From assembly GCA_002366545.1 (NCBI GenBank), contig DFBH01000001.1:30780-47079 (forward strand): DNA of 16,300 nt, written 5' to 3'. A model generated the notes under the pieces. It did no database searches. It saw only the letters and a program-made list of their open reading frames with translations, and was not told the origin of the DNA. Of the stretch, positions 1-7,775 are shown piece by piece (position 1 is the first letter of the stretch; each line of letters begins with the position of its first letter). Position numbers and translations under genes: made by a program. This stretch comes from Candidatus Oleimmundimicrobium americanum (GTDB lineage: Bacteria > Actinomycetota > Aquicultoria > UBA3085 > Oleimmundimicrobiaceae).

Positions 1-332
1 TTGCGCTCAGACAGATTCTCGGGCACTCACTTTGTTCGCTTTCCGGCCTTCCGCTCGCTTTATCGGGGCAGCCTCAAGTTTCGCTTTGCCCGACCCACCC
101 GGATTTTAAAAAACAAAATCGTAAAAAGCTTTTATTTTTTTCCTGGCGGTTGAATAATAGCCAAACGAGCACTTTTTTGCGTCATTGCGCCTGTCCGCTT
201 CTGGCAGGAGGAATGTTTGTCCCGAAGCAATCTCGTTTTGTACGTTTGGCGGTGAAATGAAGGTTTGCCTGCTGTAAAATACTGAAAAATGATGTAAATT
301 TGTTTTAATGGGATTAAAGGAAGGGGAAATGT
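1..332. other. Non-coding leader with repeat debris upstream of the PEP carboxylase gene
   Basis: I see no convincing gene here; the open frames on the minus strand are low-complexity and run into the PEP carboxylase gene. The first ~110 bases are GC-richer than the surrounding DNA and contain an imperfect inverted pair (TCGGGGCA near 62-69 and TGCCCGA near 87-93). Positions 181-235 hold an interrupted TCATTGCG...GCAATCTC element, listed separately. The PEP carboxylase ribosome binding site (AAAGGAAGGGG, about 316-326) closes the region. I found no promoter hexamer pair here that I would defend. Confidence 0.6.
181..235. repeat. TCATTGCG...GCAATCTC intergenic repeat, interrupted by a small palindrome
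   Basis: GTCATTGCG (181-189) and GAAGCAATCTCG (224-235) look like the two ends of a short intergenic repeat of the kind scattered through many bacterial genomes. ATTGC and GCAAT pair with each other. Between them lies CCGCTTCTGGCAGG (194-207), a GC-rich near-palindrome with a TTC centre that resembles the small palindromes near 5424-5438 and 7778-7790. A second member of the same outer repeat is at 16085-16203 and is also interrupted. The reading as an outer element split by an inner one is inference. Confidence 0.5.
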
Positions 333-1943
333 ATGAAAAACAAAATACCGACTTCCATGATGACTCAACATCCTGATGCCTCAACTTATATATCTATTCA
401 AAAGGAACCCGAGGAGGCCATTTTTTCACTTACCCCTGCGCTCGAAGGGTTGGGGATTGAAGAAACGATGGTTGACTTTGAGGGGAAGCTGACTCCTTAT
501 CAGCAAACTTCTCAAATAGTCATGGGTCTTCTGAGCAAAGGAATTGTCCCGGGGAAAGATGTCTTTGTGACTCCTCGAATTCCCAGTGGAATTGAGGAAG
601 GAGTTTTCAGACAACTCATGGCTCTCATGTCCGTAGTTGAATCAAATTATCAGGCTTGGAAGAAATCAAAAACGTATGCTATTAAAGAAGTCATATTGCC
701 CATGTGCCCCGGTGCTGAGGAAATTCTTTCTGTACGAGAGAGAATTATTGATGTTATCAATCTTGCACATAAAGAGTTTGGCTTAAGTAAAAACCGGGAT
801 CTTATTCAAGTGATTCCGCTTATAGAGACCGTGCCTCAAGTAATCGATGTTTATTCAATTTTTAAGGACTATTTGATTGGGTGCAAGAAAATTGGGCTTA
901 AAACCGATAGATTGCGCTTCATGCTGGGGTTTTCCGACCTTGCCCTTACTTATGGCATGTTGCCGTCTGCTCTTTTAAGTAAAATCGCTATTGCGGATAG
1001 TTATCGTCTTCAGAAGGAATTTAAGGTAGAAATAGCTCCTATTTTAGGAGGAGGAGTCCTTCCTTTTAGAGGCCATCTATCTTTGGAAAATATAGACAAC
1101 GTCATCAGGGACTATGGTGGGGTTCGCACGTTAACCATTCAATCGGCCATGAGGTACGATCACGGGTATGATAAAACAAGAAAATTGGTGGAAATTCTAA
1201 AGGAGAAACTTCCTTCTTCAGCTCCTTTGAAATTTGACGAGAATCTTCGTTCGGACTTGGTGAACATAGTTGGCGTTTTTGTTAAGCATTATTTGGTTTG
1301 TTTTTATGGCTTAATAGACATTGTCAGCAAAATTTCTGACCTTATTCCAAGACAGCGAGATCGTTTGGCGAGAAAAAGTGAAGTGGGTTACGCTCGTGAT
1401 TTACCTCATCCTCTTGAGTTGTCGGGTTTTTTGACGGATGAAGCTCTCGCCGGCGAAATTAGAAAGTTATATAAGAAAGGAAAACGCGAGTTGCCGAGGA
1501 CCATATCCTATACGGCCGCTCTTTATAGCATCGGTCTTCCGCCGGAGATAATCGGAGTGGGTAGGGGCCTAAGAGAAGTAGATGAACGCTATGGCAGAAG
1601 AGTTTTGGATTTGCTTCTTGATAATTATGTTGGGCTAAAGAGCGACCTTGCTTTTGCTTGCAAGTTTGTCCATCTTGCCAATGCGGCCGAATTTTTAAAG
1701 CCCAAAGTAATCTCACTTGTGGAAGAAGATCTTAGGTTCATTGAAAAATATTTGGGTATAAAACGGTATGAAAAGAACAAACAAGATAAATTTTATGGCA
1801 CGATTTTGGAGACAATGAAACCGATGCTTAAGCAGGTTATAGGCGTGGAGGAAGAGTCGATAATTAGCGACGAGGGTCTTGAGTCCGGTCTTATAAATGA
1901 ATGGATTTTAAGGCTTGGCAAAATGAGGGGTAGCCTTGGCTAA
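333..1943 (+). CDS. ppcA: Phosphoenolpyruvate carboxylase, archaeal type (PpcA/PEPcase_2 family)
   Basis: This protein of 536 residues should convert PEP and bicarbonate to oxaloacetate and phosphate with a divalent metal, an anaplerotic CO2-fixing step in the cytoplasm. It matches the short archaeal-type PEP carboxylase family (about 500 residues) rather than the ~900-residue bacterial enzyme. The N-terminus carries the family-typical TQHPD (residues 11-15). PRIPSGIEEG follows at 81-90, VIPLIET at 160-166, MLGFSDLALTYGM at 197-209 and the glycine-rich GGGVLPFRGHL at 239-249. The ATG at 333 follows a strong purine-rich site about 6 bases upstream. The frame is intact to TAA at 1941-1943. The next gene starts inside its last codons, so the two are probably co-translated. 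In bacteria this type is known mainly from some Clostridium, Leuconostoc and Oenococcus strains and from scattered uncultured lineages, so horizontal acquisition at some point is plausible. Confidence 0.9.
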   Translation: MKNKIPTSMMTQHPDASTYISIQKEPEEAIFSLTPALEGLGIEETMVDFEGKLTPYQQTSQIVMGLLSKGIVPGKDVFVTPRIPSGIEEGVFRQLMALMSVVESNYQAWKKSKTYAIKEVILPMCPGAEEILSVRERIIDVINLAHKEFGLSKNRDLIQVIPLIETVPQVIDVYSIFKDYLIGCKKIGLKTDRLRFMLGFSDLALTYGMLPSALLSKIAIADSYRLQKEFKVEIAPILGGGVLPFRGHLSLENIDNVIRDYGGVRTLTIQSAMRYDHGYDKTRKLVEILKEKLPSSAPLKFDENLRSDLVNIVGVFVKHYLVCFYGLIDIVSKISDLIPRQRDRLARKSEVGYARDLPHPLELSGFLTDEALAGEIRKLYKKGKRELPRTISYTAALYSIGLPPEIIGVGRGLREVDERYGRRVLDLLLDNYVGLKSDLAFACKFVHLANAAEFLKPKVISLVEEDLRFIEKYLGIKRYEKNKQDKFYGTILETMKPMLKQVIGVEEESIISDEGLESGLINEWILRLGKMRGSLG

Positions 1944-2316
1944 TCGTATCTTCCGGCGAACAAATGTGCAATTTTTGTTGGTTTGGCTTCCTCCTGTTTC
2001 ATGGATGGCGGTGATATTCTTTTTTTCCTCTTTGCCGGCTTCGGATGCCCCATCTTTCTTGCCCGATTACGTTTTTCATTTCTTTGAATATGCGGTTCTT
2101 GGTTTCTTGTTTTTTAGGGCGTTCAAAAAACAAGAAGAAATTTCAAAACATGCCTCATTTTTAGCTGCGAGCTTGTGCATTGTTTATGCTGCCATAGATG
2201 AGCTACACCAGTTTTTTGTCCCGACCCGGGATTGCAGTTTTAAGGATTTTGTAGTTGATGCCCTGGCGGTTTTATTTGTTGTGTTGATTGCCGGTTTGTT
2301 CAAGCGGGAACGGTAA
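1936..2316 (+). CDS. VanZ-like family small membrane protein
   Basis: The product has 126 residues, mostly hydrophobic, with about four predicted membrane segments. It carries the VanZ-family signature: a first helix, then D-Y-V-F-H-F-F-E-Y (about 44-52), a Y-A-A-I-D-E-L-H-Q-F-F-V-P-T-R motif (about 84-98) and a following D-F-V-V-D. VanZ-like proteins are linked to teicoplanin resistance in the vanA cluster, but most members have no known function and no resistance role should be assumed. The start is TTG at 1936, overlapping the PEP carboxylase stop by 8 bases, with GAGGGG at 1925-1930 as ribosome binding site. It ends 16 bases before a convergent gene and no classical terminator is visible between them. 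Confidence 0.82.
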   Translation: MANRIFRRTNVQFLLVWLPPVSWMAVIFFFSSLPASDAPSFLPDYVFHFFEYAVLGFLFFRAFKKQEEISKHASFLAASLCIVYAAIDELHQFFVPTRDCSFKDFVVDALAVLFVVLIAGLFKRER

Positions 2317-2332
2317 TAAAATAAAAAACTAA

Positions 2333-2566
2333 TTATAACTCAACCAATATGCAGGTAAGGGTGCGGATTACTCCTTTGATTTTTTGGATTTTTGCAACCA
2401 CCAAATTACCTAAAGCACTGAAATCGGGTGCTTCAACAAAAGCAATTGCATCGTAGGGTCCGGTTACGGCGTATACGGATTTTACCCCCTCAATGTTTTT
2501 TGCTTGTTTAACGATATCGCCAGCTTCCCCCGCTTCAGCTGTAATTAAAATATATGCGTTAACCAT
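2333..2566 (-). CDS. Stand-alone Lrp/AsnC ligand-binding (RAM) domain protein
   Basis: This 77-residue protein consists of one ACT-like RAM domain with no DNA-binding helix-turn-helix. It starts MVNAYILITAEAG, has the typical internal GVKSVYAVTGPYDAIAFVEA stretch, and ends in IKGVIRTLTCILVEL. Such single-domain relatives of Lrp/AsnC regulators form oligomers that bind amino acids or other small ligands; what this one binds is unknown. I chose ATG at 2566 rather than the GTG at 2575, because the GTG lies inside a strong Shine-Dalgarno sequence (AGGAGGTGAT) that sits 8 bases before the ATG. It lies 44 bases downstream of the CapA-like gene on the same strand and may share its transcript. Confidence 0.82.
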   Translation of the reverse strand: MVNAYILITAEAGEAGDIVKQAKNIEGVKSVYAVTGPYDAIAFVEAPDFSALGNLVVAKIQKIKGVIRTLTCILVEL

Positions 2567-2610
2567 GGATATCACCTCCTTATTTAATTTTACATCAAGA
2601 TCTTAAGTAC

Positions 2611-3822
2611 TTAATTATTTTCTATTTCTATTATAGCTTCATTGTTTTCGATTTTCATATTTGTTCCCAAATCTTTTGATATTTTCTCTAATCGCTTGAG
2701 GATTATGTTAGCTTCATTGCCCACAACTACTTGAGGCTTTCCATTTGAAGTTAAATATACCGGTGTAGCTTTTGCTTTCAAGGTTTTTTCTTCGTCTATT
2801 TCACATCTTAAAATGAACGCTTCACCTGTTTTGCGGCTGTAGTGATCGAAAACGAAATCTCCTAAGCTGTAGGCGATGAGTTTACTTTTGTAAATCTCTA
2901 TACCCTGAATTACGTGAGGATGATGTGCAACTACGAGGTCGGCACCGGCATCTATCGCCAGACGAGCCAGCTCCACCTGTGATTTTATTGGATAGTCCTT
3001 GTATTCCATTCCCCAATGAAAAGACAAGATGACAAAATCTGAATTTTCTTTTGCATCTTTTATTCCATTGGTAACGAGGGCAAAAGGTGATCTTGCATAG
3101 GCAATTCCCGCCCTGGTTGGAGAGGGTAAAAATCCGTTGGGGATTATATAAGAAAAGGCGAGAAAGGAAACCTTTTTCCCATCTGTTTCCATTGTTGCGG
3201 GCAAGAGGGCTTCTGACGAATTCATTCCCGCTCCTGCGTGGTAAATACCATATTTATCGAGAGTGCCTATTGTGTCCTCTAAGGCTTCTGCTCCGAAGTC
3301 CAATGAATGATTATTTGCCAGCGAGATGGCATCGATGCCCGCATTTTTGATGCCGATTGCCCATTCCGGATTACCCCTGAACGTGTATTCTTTATCGGCT
3401 CTTGCGCCCCGGGTTGAGAGGGCGCATTCGAGATTGGCAACCGTGACGTCAGCGTCAGATAAGATGTTTGTCACGTCTGAAAAGGGCTCGTCGACGCCGT
3501 ATTTTTTAATCATTCCCCCGACCTGTCTATCCAGAAGTATATCTCCGACGGCAATTACGGTAAGTTTTTTAGGAATTGAAGTGGCTACTTCGGATGCTGA
3601 AGTGGAAGCGGTGGGGGTGGATGATATAGAATTTTTTTCAACCTGGGCGGTCTCCTTACCCATTTTTTTGACGTGCTCTCCAAGAGCGGGGCTCTCGGAG
3701 CTAATTTGAGAATAAATTAGGATGACGACGGAAAGAAAAAGGGCAATTATTAAGAGCCCGACCAGCAAGTTTCTCCTTTGTTTTTGGCGGAACCTTTTTA
3801 GCTTTTCCAGTCTTTTGCCCAT
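2611..3822 (-). CDS. CapA-family (poly-gamma-glutamate synthesis-like) membrane-anchored phosphoesterase-fold protein
   Basis: The product is about 403 residues. A basic N-terminus (GKRLEKLKRFRQKQRR) precedes one membrane helix at about 18-38, then a Ser/Thr-rich linker, then the CapA domain outside the membrane. The domain shows the metallophosphoesterase-like metal-ligand pattern of the family: AVGDILLDR (GD at 93-94), NLE (130-132), LANNH (169-173), HWG (269-271), HHPH (300-303) and SLGDFVFD (319-326). CapA/PgsA proteins act in poly-gamma-glutamate capsule synthesis, but isolated members like this one, without capBC beside them, have no settled role. The open frame extends to a TTG at 3861. 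I prefer ATG at 3822 because it has a GAGG site 5 bases upstream (CGAGGAAACATG), whereas the TTG has no ribosome binding site. Confidence 0.85.
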   Translation of the reverse strand: MGKRLEKLKRFRQKQRRNLLVGLLIIALFLSVVILIYSQISSESPALGEHVKKMGKETAQVEKNSISSTPTASTSASEVATSIPKKLTVIAVGDILLDRQVGGMIKKYGVDEPFSDVTNILSDADVTVANLECALSTRGARADKEYTFRGNPEWAIGIKNAGIDAISLANNHSLDFGAEALEDTIGTLDKYGIYHAGAGMNSSEALLPATMETDGKKVSFLAFSYIIPNGFLPSPTRAGIAYARSPFALVTNGIKDAKENSDFVILSFHWGMEYKDYPIKSQVELARLAIDAGADLVVAHHPHVIQGIEIYKSKLIAYSLGDFVFDHYSRKTGEAFILRCEIDEEKTLKAKATPVYLTSNGKPQVVVGNEANIILKRLEKISKDLGTNMKIENNEAIIEIENN

Positions 3823-3978
3823 TGTTTCCTCGAAATCAGCCCTAAAGCTATTTACATGCAACGAGAGGCGACTTATGGTATATTCATTCTACCATTTTTA
3901 TGAAGCTGTAATGGAAAAACATTGCAAGGTAATGAAATATTTTATTTTCTTTAAAGAGTTAACCCAAGGAGGAATAAG

Positions 3979-5385
3979 ATGACGGAGAAGGAAAAATATC
4001 TGCGACAACTTTCCCCCGTAGATGAAGTTTTAGAACTTCCTGCCTTAAAGGATTTAATTTCAACTTATCCTCGCACGGTGGTGGTAAATGCGGTGCGGAC
4101 GGTAATTGACAAGTTGAGAAAGACGATACTTGCTACAAAAAAAGAGGATGAGTTGGGAGAGATATCGTTGGAACCAAATGATCTGGTACCCCTCGTGAGT
4201 GAATTGATTAAAGAGGTTATGTCGCCCAATTTAAGAAGGGTAATAAATGCGACGGGGATTGTTGTTCACACAAATCTTGGACGTTCGATTCTTGCGCCCC
4301 TGGCTGTTGATGCGATACTTAGCGTGGCCAGTAGCTATTCAAATCTTGAATTTGATTTGGACGAAGGAGTGAGAGGAAGCAGGCATTCTCATGTGGAGGA
4401 TTTGCTCTGCACTTTAACCGGGGCTGAGGCCGCCATGGTGGTAAACAACAATTCGGGCGCCGTTCTCTTGGCGTTAAGTGCGATTGCTCAAGGTAAAGAA
4501 GTTATTATTTCCAGGGGGCAACTTGTGGAAATCGGAGGTTCTTTTAGGATACCCGATGTTATGCGCCAAAGCGGAGCAATATTAAAAGAAGTTGGGACAA
4601 CCAACAAGACCTATCTTGAGGATTATCGGAAGGCGATAACCGAAGAAACGGCTCTTCTTTTAAAGGTGCACACCAGCAATTTTAGAGTTGTGGGTTTTTC
4701 CGCTGAGGTTCCTCTTGAGGACTTGGTGGTTTTAGGAGAAGAGAATAGTTTGCTTGTTATGGAAGATTTAGGCAGCGGTGTCCTCATTGACCTGTCGAAA
4801 TACGGTCTTTCTCATGAGCCCACAGTTGACGAATCCGTTAAAGCCGGGGCTGATATTATTACCTTTAGTGGAGACAAACTGCTTGGTGGGCCACAAGCCG
4901 GCATAATTGTTGGCAAAAAAGACTTGGTTGATGCGATAAAAAAACATCCCTTGGCTCGGGTGTTGCGTGTTGATAAAATGACACTTGCAGGATTGGAAGA
5001 GACTTTAAGACTATATCTTGACCCTGCTAAGGCTATTAAGGAGATACCTACCCTCAATATGATTTTGGCTTCCTTTCCCGAATTAAAGAAAAAGGCCGAA
5101 AAACTCGCAAAAAAAATTAAAGAAAAAGTCGGCAACGAATACTCCGTGGAAGTTATTAAAGATATATCGCGGGTTGGTGGTGGAGCTTTACCCCTTGAAG
5201 AGCTTCCCACGGCGGTAGCTGCCTTGTCCGCAAAGAATTTATCGGCTTCTCAGTTGGAGAACAAACTTCGAACGGCAAATCCTCCTGTTATAGCAAGGGT
5301 CCGGGATGATATGGTTCTTTTGGATGTGCGAACTATTCAACCTGAAGAAATGGGAGAAATTGCAGGCGCTTTAGCGGTACTATAG
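3979..5385 (+). CDS. selA: L-seryl-tRNA(Sec) selenium transferase SelA
   Basis: SelA converts seryl-tRNA(Sec) to selenocysteinyl-tRNA(Sec) using selenophosphate and pyridoxal phosphate, as a large homo-oligomer in the cytoplasm. The 468 residues match the family length. The N-terminal helical tRNA-binding part (1-70) leads into the fold-type I PLP domain. Visible motifs are RRVINATGIVVHTNLGRS (86-103), VVNNNSGAVLLAL (154-166), RGQLVEIGGSFRIPDVM (179-195), VMEDLGSG (260-267) and TFSGDKLLGGPQAG (295-308). Lys300 is the expected Schiff-base lysine, equivalent to Lys295 of the E. coli enzyme. The start ATG has a strong GGAGGA site 7 bases upstream. It is divergent from the CapA-like gene, and selB and tRNA-Sec follow downstream. 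Confidence 0.96.
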   Translation: MTEKEKYLRQLSPVDEVLELPALKDLISTYPRTVVVNAVRTVIDKLRKTILATKKEDELGEISLEPNDLVPLVSELIKEVMSPNLRRVINATGIVVHTNLGRSILAPLAVDAILSVASSYSNLEFDLDEGVRGSRHSHVEDLLCTLTGAEAAMVVNNNSGAVLLALSAIAQGKEVIISRGQLVEIGGSFRIPDVMRQSGAILKEVGTTNKTYLEDYRKAITEETALLLKVHTSNFRVVGFSAEVPLEDLVVLGEENSLLVMEDLGSGVLIDLSKYGLSHEPTVDESVKAGADIITFSGDKLLGGPQAGIIVGKKDLVDAIKKHPLARVLRVDKMTLAGLEETLRLYLDPAKAIKEIPTLNMILASFPELKKKAEKLAKKIKEKVGNEYSVEVIKDISRVGGGALPLEELPTAVAALSAKNLSASQLENKLRTANPPVIARVRDDMVLLDVRTIQPEEMGEIAGALAVL

Positions 5386-5394
5386 TTAGTGCTC

Positions 5395-5409
5395 TAAACC
5401 ACTGGTTTA
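5395..5409. terminator. Short perfect inverted repeat after selA (possible weak terminator)
   Basis: TAAACCA and TGGTTTA form a perfect 7-base inverted repeat with a one-base centre, starting 10 bases after the selA stop codon. No T-run follows, so as an intrinsic terminator it would be weak. It could equally be an operator-like site or chance. Confidence 0.25.
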
Positions 5410-5423
5410 ATCGGTCTATCTGT

Positions 5424-5438
5424 CCCACCAGAGGCGGG
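5424..5438. repeat. Small GC-rich palindrome (CCCACC-AGA-GGCGGG)
   Basis: CCCACC and GGCGGG pair across an AGA loop with one mismatch. Read on the minus strand it is CCCGCCTCTGGTGGG, close to the units at 194-207 and 7778-7790. It sits between the selA end and the left end of the ~300-bp repeat. I interpret it as one copy of a small dispersed palindromic element. Confidence 0.45.
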
Positions 5439-5498
5439 CACGGCGGTAGGCACGGTGTGTATATTTTAAAGCGAAACATTTTTATAAAATTTCAATTC

Positions 5499-5803
5499 GT
5501 TCATTTTCTTACTCGCCTAAGAAAACGAACCAAAAGACGAAGGAATTTTGTTAAGTCTACAAATATTGAGATTAATAAAGAGATTTCATCGAAATTTCTG
5601 AGCTGGGCGACCGATCATTTTTTTAACGGCTTAAAAGTTTATGGCTTGCTTGGGCGTCTGCAGAACTCCCCCTCGTTTCACTCCGGGGTCAGACAGCTTC
5701 GGCGCTTATTCCAAGCAAGCTCATTTTAATCCTAAAAATGACCCTTTGTTCCTCCAGGGCCTGAGGCAGGGTCATCCTGGAATGAAGTGAAGGATGATAT
5801 GGC
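5499..5803. repeat. ~300-bp interspersed repeat, copy A (between selA and selB)
   Basis: From 5503 to 5803 this DNA matches 15654-16030 in the same orientation. The first ~135 bases align without gaps with about ten differences, almost all transitions. The left end is a hairpin (TTTTCTTA 5504-5511, six-base loop, TAAGAAAA 5518-5525). In this copy it extends outward to GTTC/GAAC (5499-5502, 5526-5529 region) with one mismatch. The middle shares a block running from AGAACTCCCCCTCG to CAGACAGCTTCGGC. The right end shares CCTAAAAATGACCCT...GGATGATATGGC. Relative to copy B this copy carries about 12 extra bases (CCTGAGGCAGGG) in the right-hand hairpin. A small open frame runs through the left part of both copies, but its composition (a long Arg/Lys run) and its breakdown further on argue against a gene. 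Confidence 0.85.
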
Positions 5804-5853
5804 ATTTCTAAAGATTTGGACATATAGTATGGTATGGATTTTGAGGTGATTTT

Positions 5854-7761
5854 TTGAAAAATATTATCATTGGGACTGCTGGTCACATAGATCACGGGAA
5901 AACCACTCTTATAAAAGCTTTGACCGGTGCGGATACCGATCGTTTAATTGAAGAGAAAAAGAGAGGAATCTCAATAGACCTTGGTTTTGCTCAGTTTAAG
6001 CTTCCCAGCGGTAACATTGCCGGAGTTGTTGATGTCCCCGGTCACGAACGATTTGTTAAAAATATGCTTGCCGGGGCAACGGGAATGGATTTGGTTCTCC
6101 TGGTGGTGGCTGCCGATGATGGAGTGATGCCGCAAACGAGGGAGCACTTATCCATCGCCAATATTTTGGGTGTAAAGAGAGGCGTTGTAGCACTAACAAA
6201 AGCTGATTTAGTTGATAAAGATTGGCTTGATTTAGTAACGGATGATATTAAGGAAACGCTTAAAGGTACTCATTTTGAAGGGGCTCCGATTGTACCTGTT
6301 TCTGCGATTAAAGGTTTTGGTCTTAAGGAGCTTATAGAGGAGATAGACAAAGTTGCAAAGGAAGTAAGCGAGAAAGACTTGCGGGTTCCATACAGACTTC
6401 CCATTGACAGAGTTTTTACTTTGAAGGGAGTTGGTACCGTGGTTACCGGTACCCTTTGGTCCGGGAAAATATCTGTTGATGAGCAAGTCTCTATTTTGCC
6501 CGAAAAGTTAAATGCACGGGTTAGGAGTCTACAGGTACACGATGAACCGGTTGAAACGGCCTATGCGGGGCAACGCGTAGCCGTAAATCTCGTCGGCGCG
6601 GATAGGGGAAATATTAAAAGGGGCGACATTGTTCTCCCGCCGGGCTATCTTGAACCCACATATATGTTTGATGCGAGATTGCATCTTTTGTCAGATGTAT
6701 CTAAACCGCTTAAAAATAGGATGCGCGTTAGAATTTATCATGCCACACATGAAGTTTTGGGTAGAGTAATTCTTCTTAATGAGGAGGAATTAAATCCCGG
6801 AGAAAGTGATTTTGTCCAGATTCGCCTGGAAGCCCCCATAGTTCCAAAATATGGAGATAAATATGTAATCAGGCAATATTCACCGATGTATACCATAGGC
6901 GGAGGAGAGATTATTGACGGGCATCCTTGCAAGCATAAGCGATTTAGACCAGATGTGATTTTTAGGTTGGAGGTTTTAGAAAAAGGTGAGCCTTTAGAAA
7001 TAGTGAGTCTTATTTTCAAGGAATCTTTTGACACTCCCATAACAAAAAGTGACATAATCTCGCATTATGAGCTCTCAGATGAGCAACTAAATACGATACT
7101 TAAGTTGCTTGCGGAAAGAAATGAGATATTGTCTGTTCGAACGTGCGAAAATAATTTTTTCATCTATGGGAAGGGATACGATGAGCTAAAAAAATCGGCG
7201 CTTGATTATCTGAAAAAATATCATGAAGAAAATCCGTTGAGCTTGGGGGCAAAGAAAGATGTTGTAAGGGCTCAAACGATGTCTCACCTTTCTTTAAAAC
7301 AAGCAGATGTTGTTTTTACAGAGTTGAACGCCTCTGGGTTTATTGTGTTGGAGGGGGACACGGTTCGTCATTCTAAAGTTAATACAGAATTGAATAAGGC
7401 TCAGAAAGAAAAACTTAAAGATGTGTTGTCTGCATTGCAAAAGGGTAAATTTGCTCCTCCAACCTTAAGTGAGCTGGAGAGTATCTCGGGCATTCCCGCA
7501 GACGAGTTGAAGGAATATTTAAGAATATTAACTTCAAAAGGTGATGTTACAAGAATAAAACACGATTTGTTCTATTACGATGATACTATTGTTGAAGCCA
7601 AAAATAGATTGGTTGATTTTCTTGAGAAAAATGGGAAAATGAGTCCCGTGGAATTTAAAGATCTTTTAGGGGTAACCCGCAAATATGCTCTTCCCCTTCT
7701 TGAGTATTTTGATTCACAAAAGATAACTCGAAGGTCCGGAAGTGATAGAGTATTGAGGTAG
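5854..7761 (+). CDS. selB: Selenocysteine-specific translation elongation factor SelB
   Basis: SelB is a GTPase that binds selenocysteinyl-tRNA(Sec) and the SECIS hairpin of selenoprotein mRNA and delivers the tRNA to in-frame UGA codons. The 635 residues match the family. The EF-Tu-like GTPase domain has GHIDHGKT (10-17), DVPGH (60-64), TKAD (115-118) and a VSAIKG loop near 150. Two beta-barrel domains follow (about 170-345). The C-terminal ~280 residues are the helix-rich winged-helix repeats that bind SECIS. The start is TTG at 5854 with GAGGTGAT (5843-5850) upstream; no ATG is nearby in frame. A possible -10 (TATAGT, 5823-5828) lies just past the right end of repeat copy A, but I cannot pair it with a clear -35. 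The gene is 468 bases from selA, an unusually wide gap filled by the repeat. Confidence 0.96.
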   Translation: MKNIIIGTAGHIDHGKTTLIKALTGADTDRLIEEKKRGISIDLGFAQFKLPSGNIAGVVDVPGHERFVKNMLAGATGMDLVLLVVAADDGVMPQTREHLSIANILGVKRGVVALTKADLVDKDWLDLVTDDIKETLKGTHFEGAPIVPVSAIKGFGLKELIEEIDKVAKEVSEKDLRVPYRLPIDRVFTLKGVGTVVTGTLWSGKISVDEQVSILPEKLNARVRSLQVHDEPVETAYAGQRVAVNLVGADRGNIKRGDIVLPPGYLEPTYMFDARLHLLSDVSKPLKNRMRVRIYHATHEVLGRVILLNEEELNPGESDFVQIRLEAPIVPKYGDKYVIRQYSPMYTIGGGEIIDGHPCKHKRFRPDVIFRLEVLEKGEPLEIVSLIFKESFDTPITKSDIISHYELSDEQLNTILKLLAERNEILSVRTCENNFFIYGKGYDELKKSALDYLKKYHEENPLSLGAKKDVVRAQTMSHLSLKQADVVFTELNASGFIVLEGDTVRHSKVNTELNKAQKEKLKDVLSALQKGKFAPPTLSELESISGIPADELKEYLRILTSKGDVTRIKHDLFYYDDTIVEAKNRLVDFLEKNGKMSPVEFKDLLGVTRKYALPLLEYFDSQKITRRSGSDRVLR

Positions 7762-7775
7762 TTAGCAGATGCCTG

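Noticed and set aside
264..293. Possible promoter TTGCCT - 17 bases - AATGAT before the PEP carboxylase gene
   Set aside because: Both hexamers are weak matches and the region is AT-rich, so the match is no better than chance.
3087..3709. Two plus-strand frames opposite the CapA-like gene
   Set aside because: The minus strand encodes clear CapA motifs throughout, and the plus-strand translations resemble nothing and have no start signals.
4812..5210. 132-codon minus-strand frame inside selA, and other long antisense frames within selA, selB, ppcA and pilB
   Set aside because: They lie opposite strongly conserved coding sequence and have low-complexity, Ser/Pro-rich translations typical of antisense shadows.
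5457..5729. 90-codon open frame in repeat copy A
   Set aside because: It has no ribosome binding site, a long Arg/Lys run, and no conserved reading frame after the left block when compared with copy B.
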